This document shows positions 1-8,252 of a stretch of 43,531 bases of DNA, piece by piece. The position numbers were made by a program, and so were the translations under genes. This stretch comes from Micromonosporaceae bacterium (GTDB taxonomy: Bacteria; Actinomycetota; Actinomycetes; Mycobacteriales; Micromonosporaceae): positions 9,662-53,192 of the forward strand of contig DPJL01000354.1 of the NCBI GenBank assembly GCA_003543035.1. The letters are read 5' to 3'. Each line of letters opens with the position of its first letter. Within the stretch, counting starts at the first letter, position 1. The notes under the pieces are model-generated. The model saw nothing but the letters and a program-made list of their open reading frames with translations. It did no database searches and was not told the origin of the DNA.

Positions 1-441
1 TGCATCGGGGACAGCGCGACGATGCAGGATCTGCTGAACGCGGCAGACGATGCGGCACAAGGACTTGGCGGCGACTTCAACCACTATTGGACGAGCTTCG
101 GCCCGACCAATGTGTTGCTGCACCGGGCCGCGGCCGCGGTGGAGCTTGGTGAGGGCGGGGTGGCGATCGGGATCCACGACGCCATCGCACCCGACGCATT
201 CCGTAATCTCATGCCGGAGCGGCGAGCCCATCACTACATTGACATGGCGCGTGGCTTTGCTCAGGTCGGCGACGTGGCAAAGGCGGCGGAGATGTTGCTC
301 GAGTGCGACCAGCTCGCCCCGGCCGAGATCCGTTGCCGCCCAATCGCGCACGAGGTATTGAGCGATGTGCTTCGGCGGACAAAGGGTTCCCCGGCGACAG
401 CCATCGCTGATCTGGCTGAACAGATGGGTGTAGGAGTTTGA
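1..441 (+). CDS. C-terminal part of an XRE-type transcriptional regulator (partial)
   Basis: The reading frame is open from base 1, so the gene starts outside the window; 146 residues are visible. They form helical, TPR-like sequence (for example HYIDMARGFAQVGDVAKAAE) and no DNA-binding domain is in view. Actinomycete XRE regulators often end in such helical repeats, and they often sit directly before a small flavoprotein as here, which is why I make this call. The stop TGA overlaps the TTG start of the next gene by four bases, so the two are probably translated together. The assignment rests on the C-terminus and the context only. Confidence 0.6.
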   Translation, partial: CIGDSATMQDLLNAADDAAQGLGGDFNHYWTSFGPTNVLLHRAAAAVELGEGGVAIGIHDAIAPDAFRNLMPERRAHHYIDMARGFAQVGDVAKAAEMLLECDQLAPAEIRCRPIAHEVLSDVLRRTKGSPATAIADLAEQMGVGV

Positions 442-965
442 CTGTTCTATATGTCATCTGTTGTGGCTCACCGGTCGCCCGCGATGTCGGGCGACTGGTC
501 ACGTTGGCGCAACAGAAGTCTTACGACGTTTGCGTTTTGCCGACGCCGGACGGGCGCAAATTCGTCGACGTCCCCGCGTTGGCCGAGCAGACCGGGTACC
601 CGGTCCGCAGTTTCTACAAGCAGCCCGGTGAGCCTGATGTGCTCCCACCCGCGGATGCCTTCATCGTCGCCCCGGCCACGGTCAACACCATCAACAAGTG
701 GGCCGCCGGGATAGCCGACACCCTGCCGTTGGGGCTGCTCATCGAGGCATACGGATTGGGCAAGACGATAGTCGCGATGCCCTACACCAACAGCCTGATG
801 GCCACCCATCCGGTGTTCCAGGAGAACCTCGGAAAGCTCCGCAAATGGGGCGTGCGAGTGCTCTATGGTGACGACGTGATCAAGCTGCATCCGCCCGGTG
901 AGGGCGAAGGACTCCGGCACGAATTCCCCTGGCACCTCGGGCTGCAGGCACTGGAGCGGGAATGA
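438..965 (+). CDS. Flavoprotein (PF02441-like, phosphopantothenoylcysteine decarboxylase fold)
   Basis: This 175-residue protein has the flavoprotein fold of the CoaC/Dfp/UbiX group. The N-terminal strand and loop VLYVICCGSP (residues 3-12) resembles the flavin phosphate-binding start. Residues 79-91 (PATVNTINKWAAG) match the PASANT-type motif, and MPYTNSLMATHP (114-125) corresponds to the substrate-recognition clamp. The usual catalytic His of decarboxylases is not obvious, so the reaction is unknown. The TTG start at 438 shares four bases with the upstream stop; no better start fits. The stop overlaps the ATG of the Nif3 gene (ATGA), which indicates a tightly coupled operon. Confidence 0.8.
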   Translation: MTVLYVICCGSPVARDVGRLVTLAQQKSYDVCVLPTPDGRKFVDVPALAEQTGYPVRSFYKQPGEPDVLPPADAFIVAPATVNTINKWAAGIADTLPLGLLIEAYGLGKTIVAMPYTNSLMATHPVFQENLGKLRKWGVRVLYGDDVIKLHPPGEGEGLRHEFPWHLGLQALERE

Positions 966-1771
966 TTCTCGCCGATGTGGTTGCGGCGCTTGATGCCCGG
1001 TACCCGCCGGATTGGGCTGAGGATTGGGACCGCGTAGGTCTGGTGGTCGGTCGGCCTGAGCAGCGGGTCAGCCGGGTTTTGGCCGTTGTCGATGTCACGC
1101 CGGAAACGGTGGCCGAAGCGCTCGATGTCAGGGCGGATCTGATCCTGGCCCACCATCCCTTGCTGCTCAAGGGAGTCTCGTCGGTGGCGGCCACGACACC
1201 GGCCGGTCGCATGATCCATGATCTGATCACCGGCGGCGTCGCTGCATTTGTGGCGCATACCAATGCGGATGTCGCGAGTCCGGGCGTGAGCGATGCGCTG
1301 GCCGATGCCTTGGGAATAGTCGGCCGGATGCCGCTTCAGCCCACAGGCGAGGGGCGCGGCCATGGCCGGGTGGGCCGGCTGCCGGTTCAGCTCCCGCTTC
1401 GGGAATTCGCTCAGCTTGCGGCCCGGGTGCTGCCGACCGGAGATATGGGGGTGAGGATCGCGGGCGACCCGGCTCAGCGCATCACCCTGGTGGCGGTTTG
1501 CGGCGGGTCGGGCGATGAGTTTCTGCCCCAAGCGCGCGAGTTGGGGGTCGATGTCTACCTCACCGGCGACCTCAAACATCACAAGGTCAGCGACCATCTC
1601 TTCGCCGGTGGCCCGGCCCTCATTGATGCGGGCCACTTCGCCACCGAGCAGCCCTGGCTGGGCGAAGTGGCCGAGTGGCTGCGCAAGGAGACCAGCCTGG
1701 AGATCATTGTCTCGCAGACGCGGACCGATCCTTGGACGGCCCACGTTTACGGGCATAATCGACCCCTATGA
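962..1771 (+). CDS. Nif3-like dinuclear metal-centre hexameric protein
   Basis: This 269-residue protein belongs to the Nif3/YbgI/YqfO family, ring-forming proteins with a two-metal site. They are often annotated as GTP cyclohydrolase I type 2, but the true function is unsettled. Metal-ligand motifs are visible: HHPLL (64-68), HTNAD (99-103) and GHFATE (224-229). The length is that of the short form, without the extra middle domain of about 100 residues found in some Firmicutes members. The gene lies between a flavoprotein and a zinc-ribbon protein. In mycobacteria a Nif3 relative is likewise next to the zinc-ribbon and RNase H genes. Confidence 0.9.
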   Translation: MILADVVAALDARYPPDWAEDWDRVGLVVGRPEQRVSRVLAVVDVTPETVAEALDVRADLILAHHPLLLKGVSSVAATTPAGRMIHDLITGGVAAFVAHTNADVASPGVSDALADALGIVGRMPLQPTGEGRGHGRVGRLPVQLPLREFAQLAARVLPTGDMGVRIAGDPAQRITLVAVCGGSGDEFLPQARELGVDVYLTGDLKHHKVSDHLFAGGPALIDAGHFATEQPWLGEVAEWLRKETSLEIIVSQTRTDPWTAHVYGHNRPL

Positions 1772-1829
1772 AGGCAACCGGAGCTTCGCACTCAACGCCG
1801 CTCCACCACGACGAGGCTTGAGGTGGGAC

Positions 1830-2570
1830 ATGAAGGCGGACCCGAAAGACCAGCAGCGGCTACTCGACGTTCAGGCGATCGACACCGCGCTGCAGCAGCT
1901 CGCCCACCGCAAGAAGAATCTGCCGGAGTTTGCGGAGGTCGCCGGGCTGACGAAGGTCATCGGCGCGCTTGAGGACGAGCGGGTGCGAGCCGAGGTCGAC
2001 GTCGATGACCTCGACCGTGATATCGCCAAGCTCGAGCGCGAGGTCGAAGCAGTGCGCCAGCGCAGCGACCGCGACCGGGATCGGCTGGAGAATGGGCGAC
2101 TTCCGGCGCGTGAGCTGACCGCGCTGGAGCACGAGATGGTTTCGCTCAAGCGGCGTCAGTCCGAATTGGAGGATGCCGAGCTTGAGCTGATGGAGAAGCG
2201 CGAAACCGGGCAGGCCGCGCTCGACGCGGTGGATGCGAAGATCTCGTCGGCTCGCGAGCGGCGCGAAGCGGCTGAAGCCAAACGAGATCTGGTACTTGCT
2301 GAGATCACCAAGGAAGAGGAGTGGAAGGTGCAGTCGCGGCGTCCGCTGGTGGCTGACCTTCCGGCCGAGCTGGTCGAGCTATACGACAAGATTCGCGAGC
2401 AGTCCGGCGGGCTGGGAGCGGCTCTGGTGCGGCACGGCCAATGTGGCGGTTGCCGTCTCGAGCTCTACGGTGCCGACCGGGCGCGGGTCAAGGCCGCCGC
2501 CGCGGATGAGGTTGTGCGCTGCGAGGAGTGCCGCCGCATCATGGTTCGCACCGCGGAGTCCGGTCTTTGA
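1830..2570 (+). CDS. Coiled-coil C4-type zinc-ribbon protein (Rv2229c-like)
   Basis: A 246-residue protein made of a long charged coiled-coil hairpin (about residues 10-170) followed by a C-terminal zinc ribbon with Cys205, Cys208, Cys231 and Cys234. The family (CT398-like, zf-RING_7) is widespread in actinobacteria, may bind nucleic acid or partner proteins, and has no defined reaction. The ATG at 1830 follows an AGGTGG ribosome site six bases away; the frame is open further upstream, but that part overlaps the Nif3 gene and reads as noise. The stop TGA overlaps the next start (TTGA), so the RNase H gene is probably translationally coupled. Confidence 0.88.
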   Translation: MKADPKDQQRLLDVQAIDTALQQLAHRKKNLPEFAEVAGLTKVIGALEDERVRAEVDVDDLDRDIAKLEREVEAVRQRSDRDRDRLENGRLPARELTALEHEMVSLKRRQSELEDAELELMEKRETGQAALDAVDAKISSARERREAAEAKRDLVLAEITKEEEWKVQSRRPLVADLPAELVELYDKIREQSGGLGAALVRHGQCGGCRLELYGADRARVKAAAADEVVRCEECRRIMVRTAESGL

Positions 2571-3622
2571 GAGTCGTGATCGAAGCCGATGGCGGCGCCC
2601 GGGGCAATCCTGGGCCCGCCGGGTTCGGTGCCGTGGTCCGCGATGCTTCCAGTGGCGCGGTCCTCGCCGAACGCTCCGGCTCGCTCGGTGTCGCCACCAA
2701 CAATGTGGCCGAGTATTCCGGGCTGATAGCCGGGCTCGAAGCCGGCCTGGAGCTTGGTGCGACCCAGGCCGAGGTCCGGATGGACTCCAAACTGGTAGTC
2801 GAGCAGATGACCGGCCGGTGGCAGATCAAGCATCCGGGTCTGCGCCCGCTGGCCGCGAAAGCCGCTGCGCTGCAACGACAATTCGACCAGGTGAGCTACC
2901 AATGGGTCCCGCGGGATCGCAACAAACACGCTGACGCGCTTGCCAACCGGGCGATGGATGGTGTCGCCGAGTCTTCGGATCCCGTGCCTGCCACGAATTG
3001 GGAGCCGCGAACCGCCGAGGCGACCCGGTTCCTCCTTATCCGGCACGGGGAAACCGCCCTCACCGCGGGCAAGCGTTACTCCGGACGGGGCGATGTGCCG
3101 CTGTCCGAAACCGGCCGGGCGCAAGCGCTCGCGGTCGCCAAGCGAGCCGCTTCCTTCAAGCCGGTGGCCGCCGTGACGTCACCTCTGGCGCGCTGTGTGG
3201 AAACCGCTAAGCCTTTGGGGGTACCGGTAGTAACGGACCCAGATCTCATCGAATGCGATTTCGGGCTCTGGGAGGGCATGACTTTCGCCGAGGTGCGAGC
3301 CAACTACGGCAAGGAGATGAACTCGTGGCTGGCATCGACCGCGGTCGCACCTCCCGGCGGTGAGTCCTTCCAACAGGTTGCCAAGCGGGTGCGAGCCGCC
3401 GTTGCCCGGCTACGCGAGACCTATCCGGGTCAGACGATCGCGGTCGTCTCCCACGTTTCCCCGATCAAGCTGATCCTGCGGGATGCCTTGGCGGCCTCGG
3501 ATGCGTTGCTACACCGGCTTTTCCTCGACGCGGCTGGTCTGTCCATAGTGGACTTCTATCCCGACGACGGGGTTGCCGTCCGCACCATCAACGAGACTGC
3601 TCACCTGTCAACGCTTGGGTGA
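2567..3622 (+). CDS. Bifunctional RNase HI / histidine phosphatase (CobC-like)
   Basis: A two-domain fusion of 351 residues. The N-terminal half is RNase HI: DGGARGNPG (8-16) starts the active site, and Asp8, Glu50, Asp73 and Asp123 are the likely metal ligands. It would cleave RNA in RNA-DNA hybrids. The C-terminal half from about residue 152 is a phosphoglycerate-mutase-like phosphatase with the RHGET motif (His160) and a second His in SHVSPIK. The mycobacterial homologue Rv2228c has the same layout and has been linked to alpha-ribazole phosphatase activity. I chose the TTG at 2567 because it overlaps the upstream stop and puts the RNase H strand at the N-terminus; GTG at 2576 is possible. 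The 3' end overlaps the convergent hydrolase gene by 35 bp. Confidence 0.9.
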   Translation: MRVVIEADGGARGNPGPAGFGAVVRDASSGAVLAERSGSLGVATNNVAEYSGLIAGLEAGLELGATQAEVRMDSKLVVEQMTGRWQIKHPGLRPLAAKAAALQRQFDQVSYQWVPRDRNKHADALANRAMDGVAESSDPVPATNWEPRTAEATRFLLIRHGETALTAGKRYSGRGDVPLSETGRAQALAVAKRAASFKPVAAVTSPLARCVETAKPLGVPVVTDPDLIECDFGLWEGMTFAEVRANYGKEMNSWLASTAVAPPGGESFQQVAKRVRAAVARLRETYPGQTIAVVSHVSPIKLILRDALAASDALLHRLFLDAAGLSIVDFYPDDGVAVRTINETAHLSTLG

Positions 3623-4442
3623 AGAAGACGGGGTCGTTGAGCCAGGGGAAGTGGCCCGCATTCGGTTGCACCACGAGGCGCGCGTTAGGGAAGACGGCCG
3701 CCAGCTTCTCGGCTTCCTCCGGCCGTGGTGAAGGATCCAGCTCGCCGGCATAGACCAGCACGGGAGCCGTGACCTTGGCCAGTTTCTCGCGTGTGATCGA
3801 AGGATCGGGCTCATAGGGGAAGTTGGCGTTCGCGTCCGGGTTGCGTCGCTGACTCGGATCGGATTCCGCGTGCGCCTTGGCGACGTCGTCCCAGGGGTTG
3901 CCGTAAAAGAACGGGGACGCCTTTAGCTTCAGCTCGTCGGGCGCGAAGCGTCCAATCGCGAACCATTGATCGAGTGCCGGCCGGGCCTCGGCGTACCACG
4001 GCTCACCAACCCGGGTGTCGACATGTGCGATGGCCGCGCCATCGATCGCCGTACCGGCTGCGCGGTGGCCGCCCGTGATGAGGGTCAGTGAACTCAATCG
4101 GTGCGGATACTCGGCCGCATACAGCGCGCTTACGTGCGCCCCGGCCGAATGCCCAAGCAGGTCAAAGGTTTCCAGCCCCAGGTGTTTACGCAACGCCTCG
4201 ACATCTTCGACGAGCCGGTCAGCTCGATAACTCTCCACATCGGACGGATCGGCCGCGTCACCCGACTCACCAGTGCCCCGGTTGTCCAGGAGCAACAACG
4301 TCCGGCAAGCGCTCAGCCCGCCAAGGTCGCCGAAATAGCGGCTGTCTCGCGCGGGTCCGCCAGGTACGCAAATCACTAGCGGACCGGTGCCTTCGAGCCG
4401 GTAAGAGAGCACAGTGCCGTCATAGGACGAGAAGGTTGGCAT
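3588..4442 (-). CDS. Alpha/beta hydrolase
   Basis: A 284-residue alpha/beta-hydrolase of the proline-iminopeptidase-like type. The nucleophile elbow GHSAG carries Ser99; the oxyanion region is VPGGPARDSRYF (26-37); the acid is probably the Asp in AGELDPS and the general base the His in AGHFPWLND near the C-terminus. The substrate cannot be told from sequence. The start lies 10 bp after the stop of the RNB ribonuclease gene on the same strand, so the two are probably one transcript. Confidence 0.85.
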   Translation of the reverse strand: MPTFSSYDGTVLSYRLEGTGPLVICVPGGPARDSRYFGDLGGLSACRTLLLLDNRGTGESGDAADPSDVESYRADRLVEDVEALRKHLGLETFDLLGHSAGAHVSALYAAEYPHRLSSLTLITGGHRAAGTAIDGAAIAHVDTRVGEPWYAEARPALDQWFAIGRFAPDELKLKASPFFYGNPWDDVAKAHAESDPSQRRNPDANANFPYEPDPSITREKLAKVTAPVLVYAGELDPSPRPEEAEKLAAVFPNARLVVQPNAGHFPWLNDPVFFTQALTGEQSR

Positions 4443-4451
4443 GGCCGCAGG

Positions 4452-5873
4452 TTACACCGCTTCGAATCGGACCTGCCGCTTGATTACGTCGGCCACGGTA
4501 AGCCTGGCGGTGATGCGGCTGCCCGCGACGAGCCGCCCGTCACAACGCGCTCGCACGACCGGATCAGTCACCGCGATCGTGGCCAGCGGCCGTTTCTGGT
4601 CGCTTTCGAGCACCACGGCCGGGAAGGTTTCGCCCACCCTGTTCGCCAGCATCGTCGCTTCCACGAGGTCCACTGCCCCGCGCTCGGCAGCGTTGGCGAT
4701 GCGATCGGTGCTGGACATGACTTCGGGCAGCTTCGGCAAAGCCTGCGCCGCCCACTCGGGGACTTCGCGAGCTTCGTGCAGAGCGAGACACACCTCGGTG
4801 ACGTAGCGGTCGGCGAGCCTTCGAAGCGGTGCGGTGACATGTGCGTAGGGCGTGGCAACGGCGCTGTGTAGGGGATCGGCGGGAACAGTGCCGGCGAACG
4901 GCGTATATCCCGCACCGCGCATGAGCTCGGCGGCCTCGTCGACGAATGCGGCAGCCTTGGGCTCGCTCGGATCCAAGCCCGCGAGCACCTGACCCACGGT
5001 CATCCCGTCCGGCCAGTTCACGTCGAGACCCTTGGCAGCGATCCGCAGCCGGGCAACGGCCTCGATCGCGGGGCCGGGCATGGTACGCAGCAGACCGATT
5101 TTGCCGGTAAGCATTATCTGAGCTGCCGCACGCCCGGTGAGCAGTGAAATTTGCGCGTTCCAGTCCTCAGCCGGAACCAGCGGCTTGAGTACCAGGCTCC
5201 AGCCACGAGTGCCGTCGGAGGAGACCTCCTGATCCGGCATCGGCAGGTTTACCGCACCAAGCTCGAGGCCGCGAGCGATCAGCAACTTGCCGAGCTCGGG
5301 GAGCAATGCGATCGGCTCCGCGAGCGTGCCCTTGTCGGCGTCAGCCTGCACGCCGGCGTAGTCCAACTTCGCGCGGCTGCGCACTCGAGCACGTTCCAGC
5401 CGGATGGTTTCCGTCTCACCCTCGGCGGAAACGTCGATCGTCCATACCATCGCGGCCCGCACCACCTCCGCCAGCAGACTCACGGCTTCCTCACTGAGCA
5501 CCGTCGGATGCAGCGGCACCTTGCCGTCGGGGAGGTAGACGGTCTGGCCGCGACGCCAGGTCTCCGCTTCAAGCTCGCTGCCGGGAGCCACATAGGCGGC
5601 GACATCGGCGATCGCATAGTGCACCCGGTATCCGCCGCCTTCGCGGCGCAGCAGACATACCGCCTGGTCAAGGTCACGGGAGGTGGGTGGGTCGATCGTC
5701 ACAAAGGGGATGTCGGTGCGATCGAGCTCCGGCAGGGCGGTCTGTTTCGCCGCCAGCTCCGCTTGTACCTGCGCCGCGGCTGGATACTGCTCAGGCAGCT
5801 CCAGCTCGCGGCGCAGGGCGGCGAAATCTATTGACTTCGTATGTGTGACCCGGTGGGCAAGACGGTGTGCCAT
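4452..5873 (-). CDS. RNB-domain (RNase II/R family) ribonuclease
   Basis: A 473-residue protein with an RNB catalytic domain. The motif TIDPPTSRDLDQAV carries the acidic residues that hold the metal ion. The family degrades RNA 3' to 5'. It lacks the cold-shock and S1 domains of full-length RNase R and is close to the short actinobacterial RNB proteins. The ATG at 5873 has an AAGGTGG ribosome site; GTG at 5879 is in frame but would sit on top of that site. It lies 13 bp after the stop of the H1-like gene and 10 bp before the hydrolase. Confidence 0.88.
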   Translation of the reverse strand: MAHRLAHRVTHTKSIDFAALRRELELPEQYPAAAQVQAELAAKQTALPELDRTDIPFVTIDPPTSRDLDQAVCLLRREGGGYRVHYAIADVAAYVAPGSELEAETWRRGQTVYLPDGKVPLHPTVLSEEAVSLLAEVVRAAMVWTIDVSAEGETETIRLERARVRSRAKLDYAGVQADADKGTLAEPIALLPELGKLLIARGLELGAVNLPMPDQEVSSDGTRGWSLVLKPLVPAEDWNAQISLLTGRAAAQIMLTGKIGLLRTMPGPAIEAVARLRIAAKGLDVNWPDGMTVGQVLAGLDPSEPKAAAFVDEAAELMRGAGYTPFAGTVPADPLHSAVATPYAHVTAPLRRLADRYVTEVCLALHEAREVPEWAAQALPKLPEVMSSTDRIANAAERGAVDLVEATMLANRVGETFPAVVLESDQKRPLATIAVTDPVVRARCDGRLVAGSRITARLTVADVIKRQVRFEAV

Positions 5874-5886
5874 GCCCACCTTCTTA

Positions 5887-6534
5887 TCAGCGACGTGTGG
5901 TCGCCTTCCGGGCAGTAGCCCGCTTGGTGGCGGTCTTCTTCGCCGGCGCGCGCTTGGCCGTCGTCTTCTTGGCCGGCGCCGTCTTACGGGCCACGGTCTT
6001 CTTCGCGGTGGTGGTCTTGCGGGCCGTGGCCTTCTTGGCCGCGGTCACCTTTCTGGCCGTGGTCTTCTTGGCCGGCGTGCGCTTTGCCGTCGTCTTTCGG
6101 GCCGTGGTCTTCTTCGCCACTGTCCGCTTCGCGGGAGCGGCCTTCTTGGCCATGGCCTTCTTGGTCGTCTTCTTCGCGGCGGGCCGCGTCGAAGCCTTCT
6201 TGGCCGCCGTCTTCTTCACAGCCTTCTTGGCACCCACCCGTGACGCGAGGGTCGTCCTCTTGGCTACGGCCTTCTTCGCGGCAGTGGTCCGCTTGGCTGC
6301 GGTTGTCTTCTTGGCTGTGGTCTTTCTGGCGGTGGTCTTCTTCGCCGTCGTCTTCTTGGCTACGGCTCGCTTCGCGGGAGCGGTCTTCTTGGCAGCTGTG
6401 GTCTTCTTCGCGGCGGGCCGCGTCGAAGCCTTCTTGGCGACCGTCTTCTTGGCGACCGTCCTCTTAGCTGCCGCCCGTTTCGCAGGAGCCTTCTTCGCTA
6501 CCGCCTTCTTGGCAGAAGCCTTGGCTACGGCCAT
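5887..6534 (-). CDS. Histone H1-like Lys/Ala/Thr repeat protein
   Basis: A 215-residue protein made almost wholly of AKK, TAKK and PAKR-type repeats, very basic and expected to be disordered. Such repeats resemble the C-terminal tail of mycobacterial HupB and eukaryotic histone H1, so DNA binding and compaction is the likely role. There is no HU domain in front of it. A block containing KKASTRPAAKKTT occurs twice, reflecting an internal DNA duplication (around 6170-6205 and 6405-6440). A strong AAGGAGGA ribosome site precedes the ATG. It is divergent from the ligase gene, with about 196 bp shared upstream region. Confidence 0.8.
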   Translation of the reverse strand: MAVAKASAKKAVAKKAPAKRAAAKRTVAKKTVAKKASTRPAAKKTTAAKKTAPAKRAVAKKTTAKKTTARKTTAKKTTAAKRTTAAKKAVAKRTTLASRVGAKKAVKKTAAKKASTRPAAKKTTKKAMAKKAAPAKRTVAKKTTARKTTAKRTPAKKTTARKVTAAKKATARKTTTAKKTVARKTAPAKKTTAKRAPAKKTATKRATARKATTRR

Positions 6535-6730
6535 CGCACGTTCCTCCTTACGGATACATCCGGCCGGTCACCTTTCCGGCAGGACCGTGGAACAACACCT
6601 TAAGTTGCTCCAGACATCACTCTGCACTGCAAACAGCCCATATGCGAGCGAATTCGTCAAAAAAGTCAAATTTGTGTTTGAGCCGGACTTATCCAAAGTG
6701 GATGTCGGACCGTCCTGCGAGGATGTGTGG
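6535..6730. promoter_or_regulatory. Divergent upstream region of H1-like and ligB genes
   Basis: This 196-bp gap lies between two divergent starts and must hold both promoters. It is more A/T-rich than the genes around it, especially 6650-6705. I did not find hexamers good enough to place either promoter. A reading frame continues through it into the ligase gene but has no conserved sequence here. Confidence 0.4.
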
Positions 6731-8242
6731 GTGCTATTCGCTGACCTGGCAGCTACTTCCGCGGCCGTCGCCGCGACCTCCGGCCGTAAGGCCAAGGTGG
6801 ACCTGTTAGCACAGGCGTTGCGCAAGCTCGCAGAGCGCGGCGATCCGGCCGAAATCGCCGCCGGATCCGCTTATCTGAGCGGCGAATTGAGGCAGCGGCA
6901 GATCGGTCTCGGCTACGCGGGTCTGCGCGATTTGCCACCTCCGGCGCAGCTGCCAACACACTCTGTGCTCGACGTCGACAGCGCGTTCTCCGCGATCGGC
7001 GCGGTGAGCGGACAGGGCTCACAAGCACGCAGGCGGGCACTAGTGCTGACGTTCTTTGCCGCCGCCACCGCAGACGAGCAACGCATGCTCGCAGCACTCG
7101 TCGGTGGCGAGTTGCGGCAAGGTGCGCAGGCGGGCCTGCTGGCCGACGCGATCGCCGCGGCGGCAGCGGTTCCGCCTGCTTCGATCAGGCGAGCGTTGCT
7201 ACTGGCCGGTGACCTGAAAACCGTCGCTGTGGCGGCGCTGATCGGCGGTGAGCCGGCCCTCGCCGAGTTCACACTTTCGGTGGGCCGTCCGGTGGCGCCG
7301 ATGCTCGCCCAATCCGCCGCCGACATCGACGCCGCGATCGCCGCCACCGGTCTGCCCGCGGCCGTCGATGCCAAGCTCGACGGGGTGCGGATTCAGGTGC
7401 ACCGCAGCGGCCCCCAGGTCGCCATCTTCAGTCGCAGCCTCGACGAGCTGACCGGCCGCATGCCGGAGATTGTGACGGCGGTGCAGCAGCTTCCGGCACG
7501 TTCGCTCGTGCTCGATGGTGAGGCGTTGGCGGTCGATGACAGTGGCCGCCCGCTGCCTTTCCAGGAGACGGCGTCACGGGGCATGCGCCGCGAATCCGGG
7601 TCGCTCAAGGCGTTCTTCTTCGATCTGTTGCATGTGGACGGAGCCGATCTGATCGATGAGCCGGGTGCGCGGCGATGGCCTGCGCTGGATGCCGCGGTGC
7701 CAGAGTCGATGCGGGTGTCAAGGGTTGTCGTCGACGACGCCGAACAGGCCGCAGCCGCTTACAAGGCAGCCCTTGCCGCCGGTCAGGAGGGTGTTGTCGT
7801 CAAGTCCGCCCAGGCCACCTATGACGTTGGCCGGCGTGGTTCCGGTTGGGTGAAAGTCAAACCGCGGCACACGTTGGATCTGGTGATTCTGGCGGCGGAG
7901 TGGGGGCACGGCAGGCGCAGTGGCTGGCTGTCCAATCTCCACCTTGGGGCGCGAGACCCCGCTGGCGGTTTCGTCATGCTGGGCAAGACCTTCAAAGGTC
8001 TCACCGACCAGATGCTCGCCTGGCAGACCGAGCGACTGCAGGAGTTGGTGACCGAGCGCGGCGACTGGGTGGTGAAGGTGCGGCCCGAGTTGGTGGTGGA
8101 GATCGCCTTTGACGGGGTACAACGCAGCACCCGCTATCCGAGTGGGGTGACCCTTCGCTTCGCCCGGGTGCTGCGATATCGGGAGGATAAGCATGCCGCT
8201 GAGGCCGACACGGTCGATGCGGTGCGCTCGCTACTTCTGTAA
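6731..8242 (+). CDS. ligB: ATP-dependent DNA ligase (LigB type)
   Basis: A 503-residue ATP-dependent DNA ligase that seals nicks through an enzyme-AMP intermediate. Residues 1-180 form the N-terminal DNA-binding domain with GSQARRRALV and GGELRQGAQAG; the adenylation motif AKLDGVR (214-220) gives Lys215 as the AMP acceptor; DGEALAV, GQEGVVVKS and WVKVKP are further nucleotidyltransferase motifs; the OB domain ends with RFARVLRYREDK. Length and order match mycobacterial LigB (Rv3062). GTG 6731 is chosen over the longer open frame because GAGGA stands eight bases before it and the protein then aligns with LigB from its first residue. Confidence 0.93.
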   Translation: MLFADLAATSAAVAATSGRKAKVDLLAQALRKLAERGDPAEIAAGSAYLSGELRQRQIGLGYAGLRDLPPPAQLPTHSVLDVDSAFSAIGAVSGQGSQARRRALVLTFFAAATADEQRMLAALVGGELRQGAQAGLLADAIAAAAAVPPASIRRALLLAGDLKTVAVAALIGGEPALAEFTLSVGRPVAPMLAQSAADIDAAIAATGLPAAVDAKLDGVRIQVHRSGPQVAIFSRSLDELTGRMPEIVTAVQQLPARSLVLDGEALAVDDSGRPLPFQETASRGMRRESGSLKAFFFDLLHVDGADLIDEPGARRWPALDAAVPESMRVSRVVVDDAEQAAAAYKAALAAGQEGVVVKSAQATYDVGRRGSGWVKVKPRHTLDLVILAAEWGHGRRSGWLSNLHLGARDPAGGFVMLGKTFKGLTDQMLAWQTERLQELVTERGDWVVKVRPELVVEIAFDGVQRSTRYPSGVTLRFARVLRYREDKHAAEADTVDAVRSLLL

Positions 8243-8252
8243 TTTGGCGTTT

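Noticed and set aside
863..1756. 297-codon minus-strand frame across the flavoprotein and Nif3 genes
   Set aside because: Opposite two well-supported genes and without recognisable protein sequence; a G+C-driven shadow.
5887..6534. Tandem DNA repeat array as a mobile or regulatory repeat
   Set aside because: The repetition is explained by the repeated AKK codons of the H1-like protein.
5867..6730. Long plus-strand open frame antisense to the H1-like gene, joined to the ligase frame
   Set aside because: It is the complement of Lys/Ala repeat codons, which contain few stops; the ligase alignment begins only at 6731.
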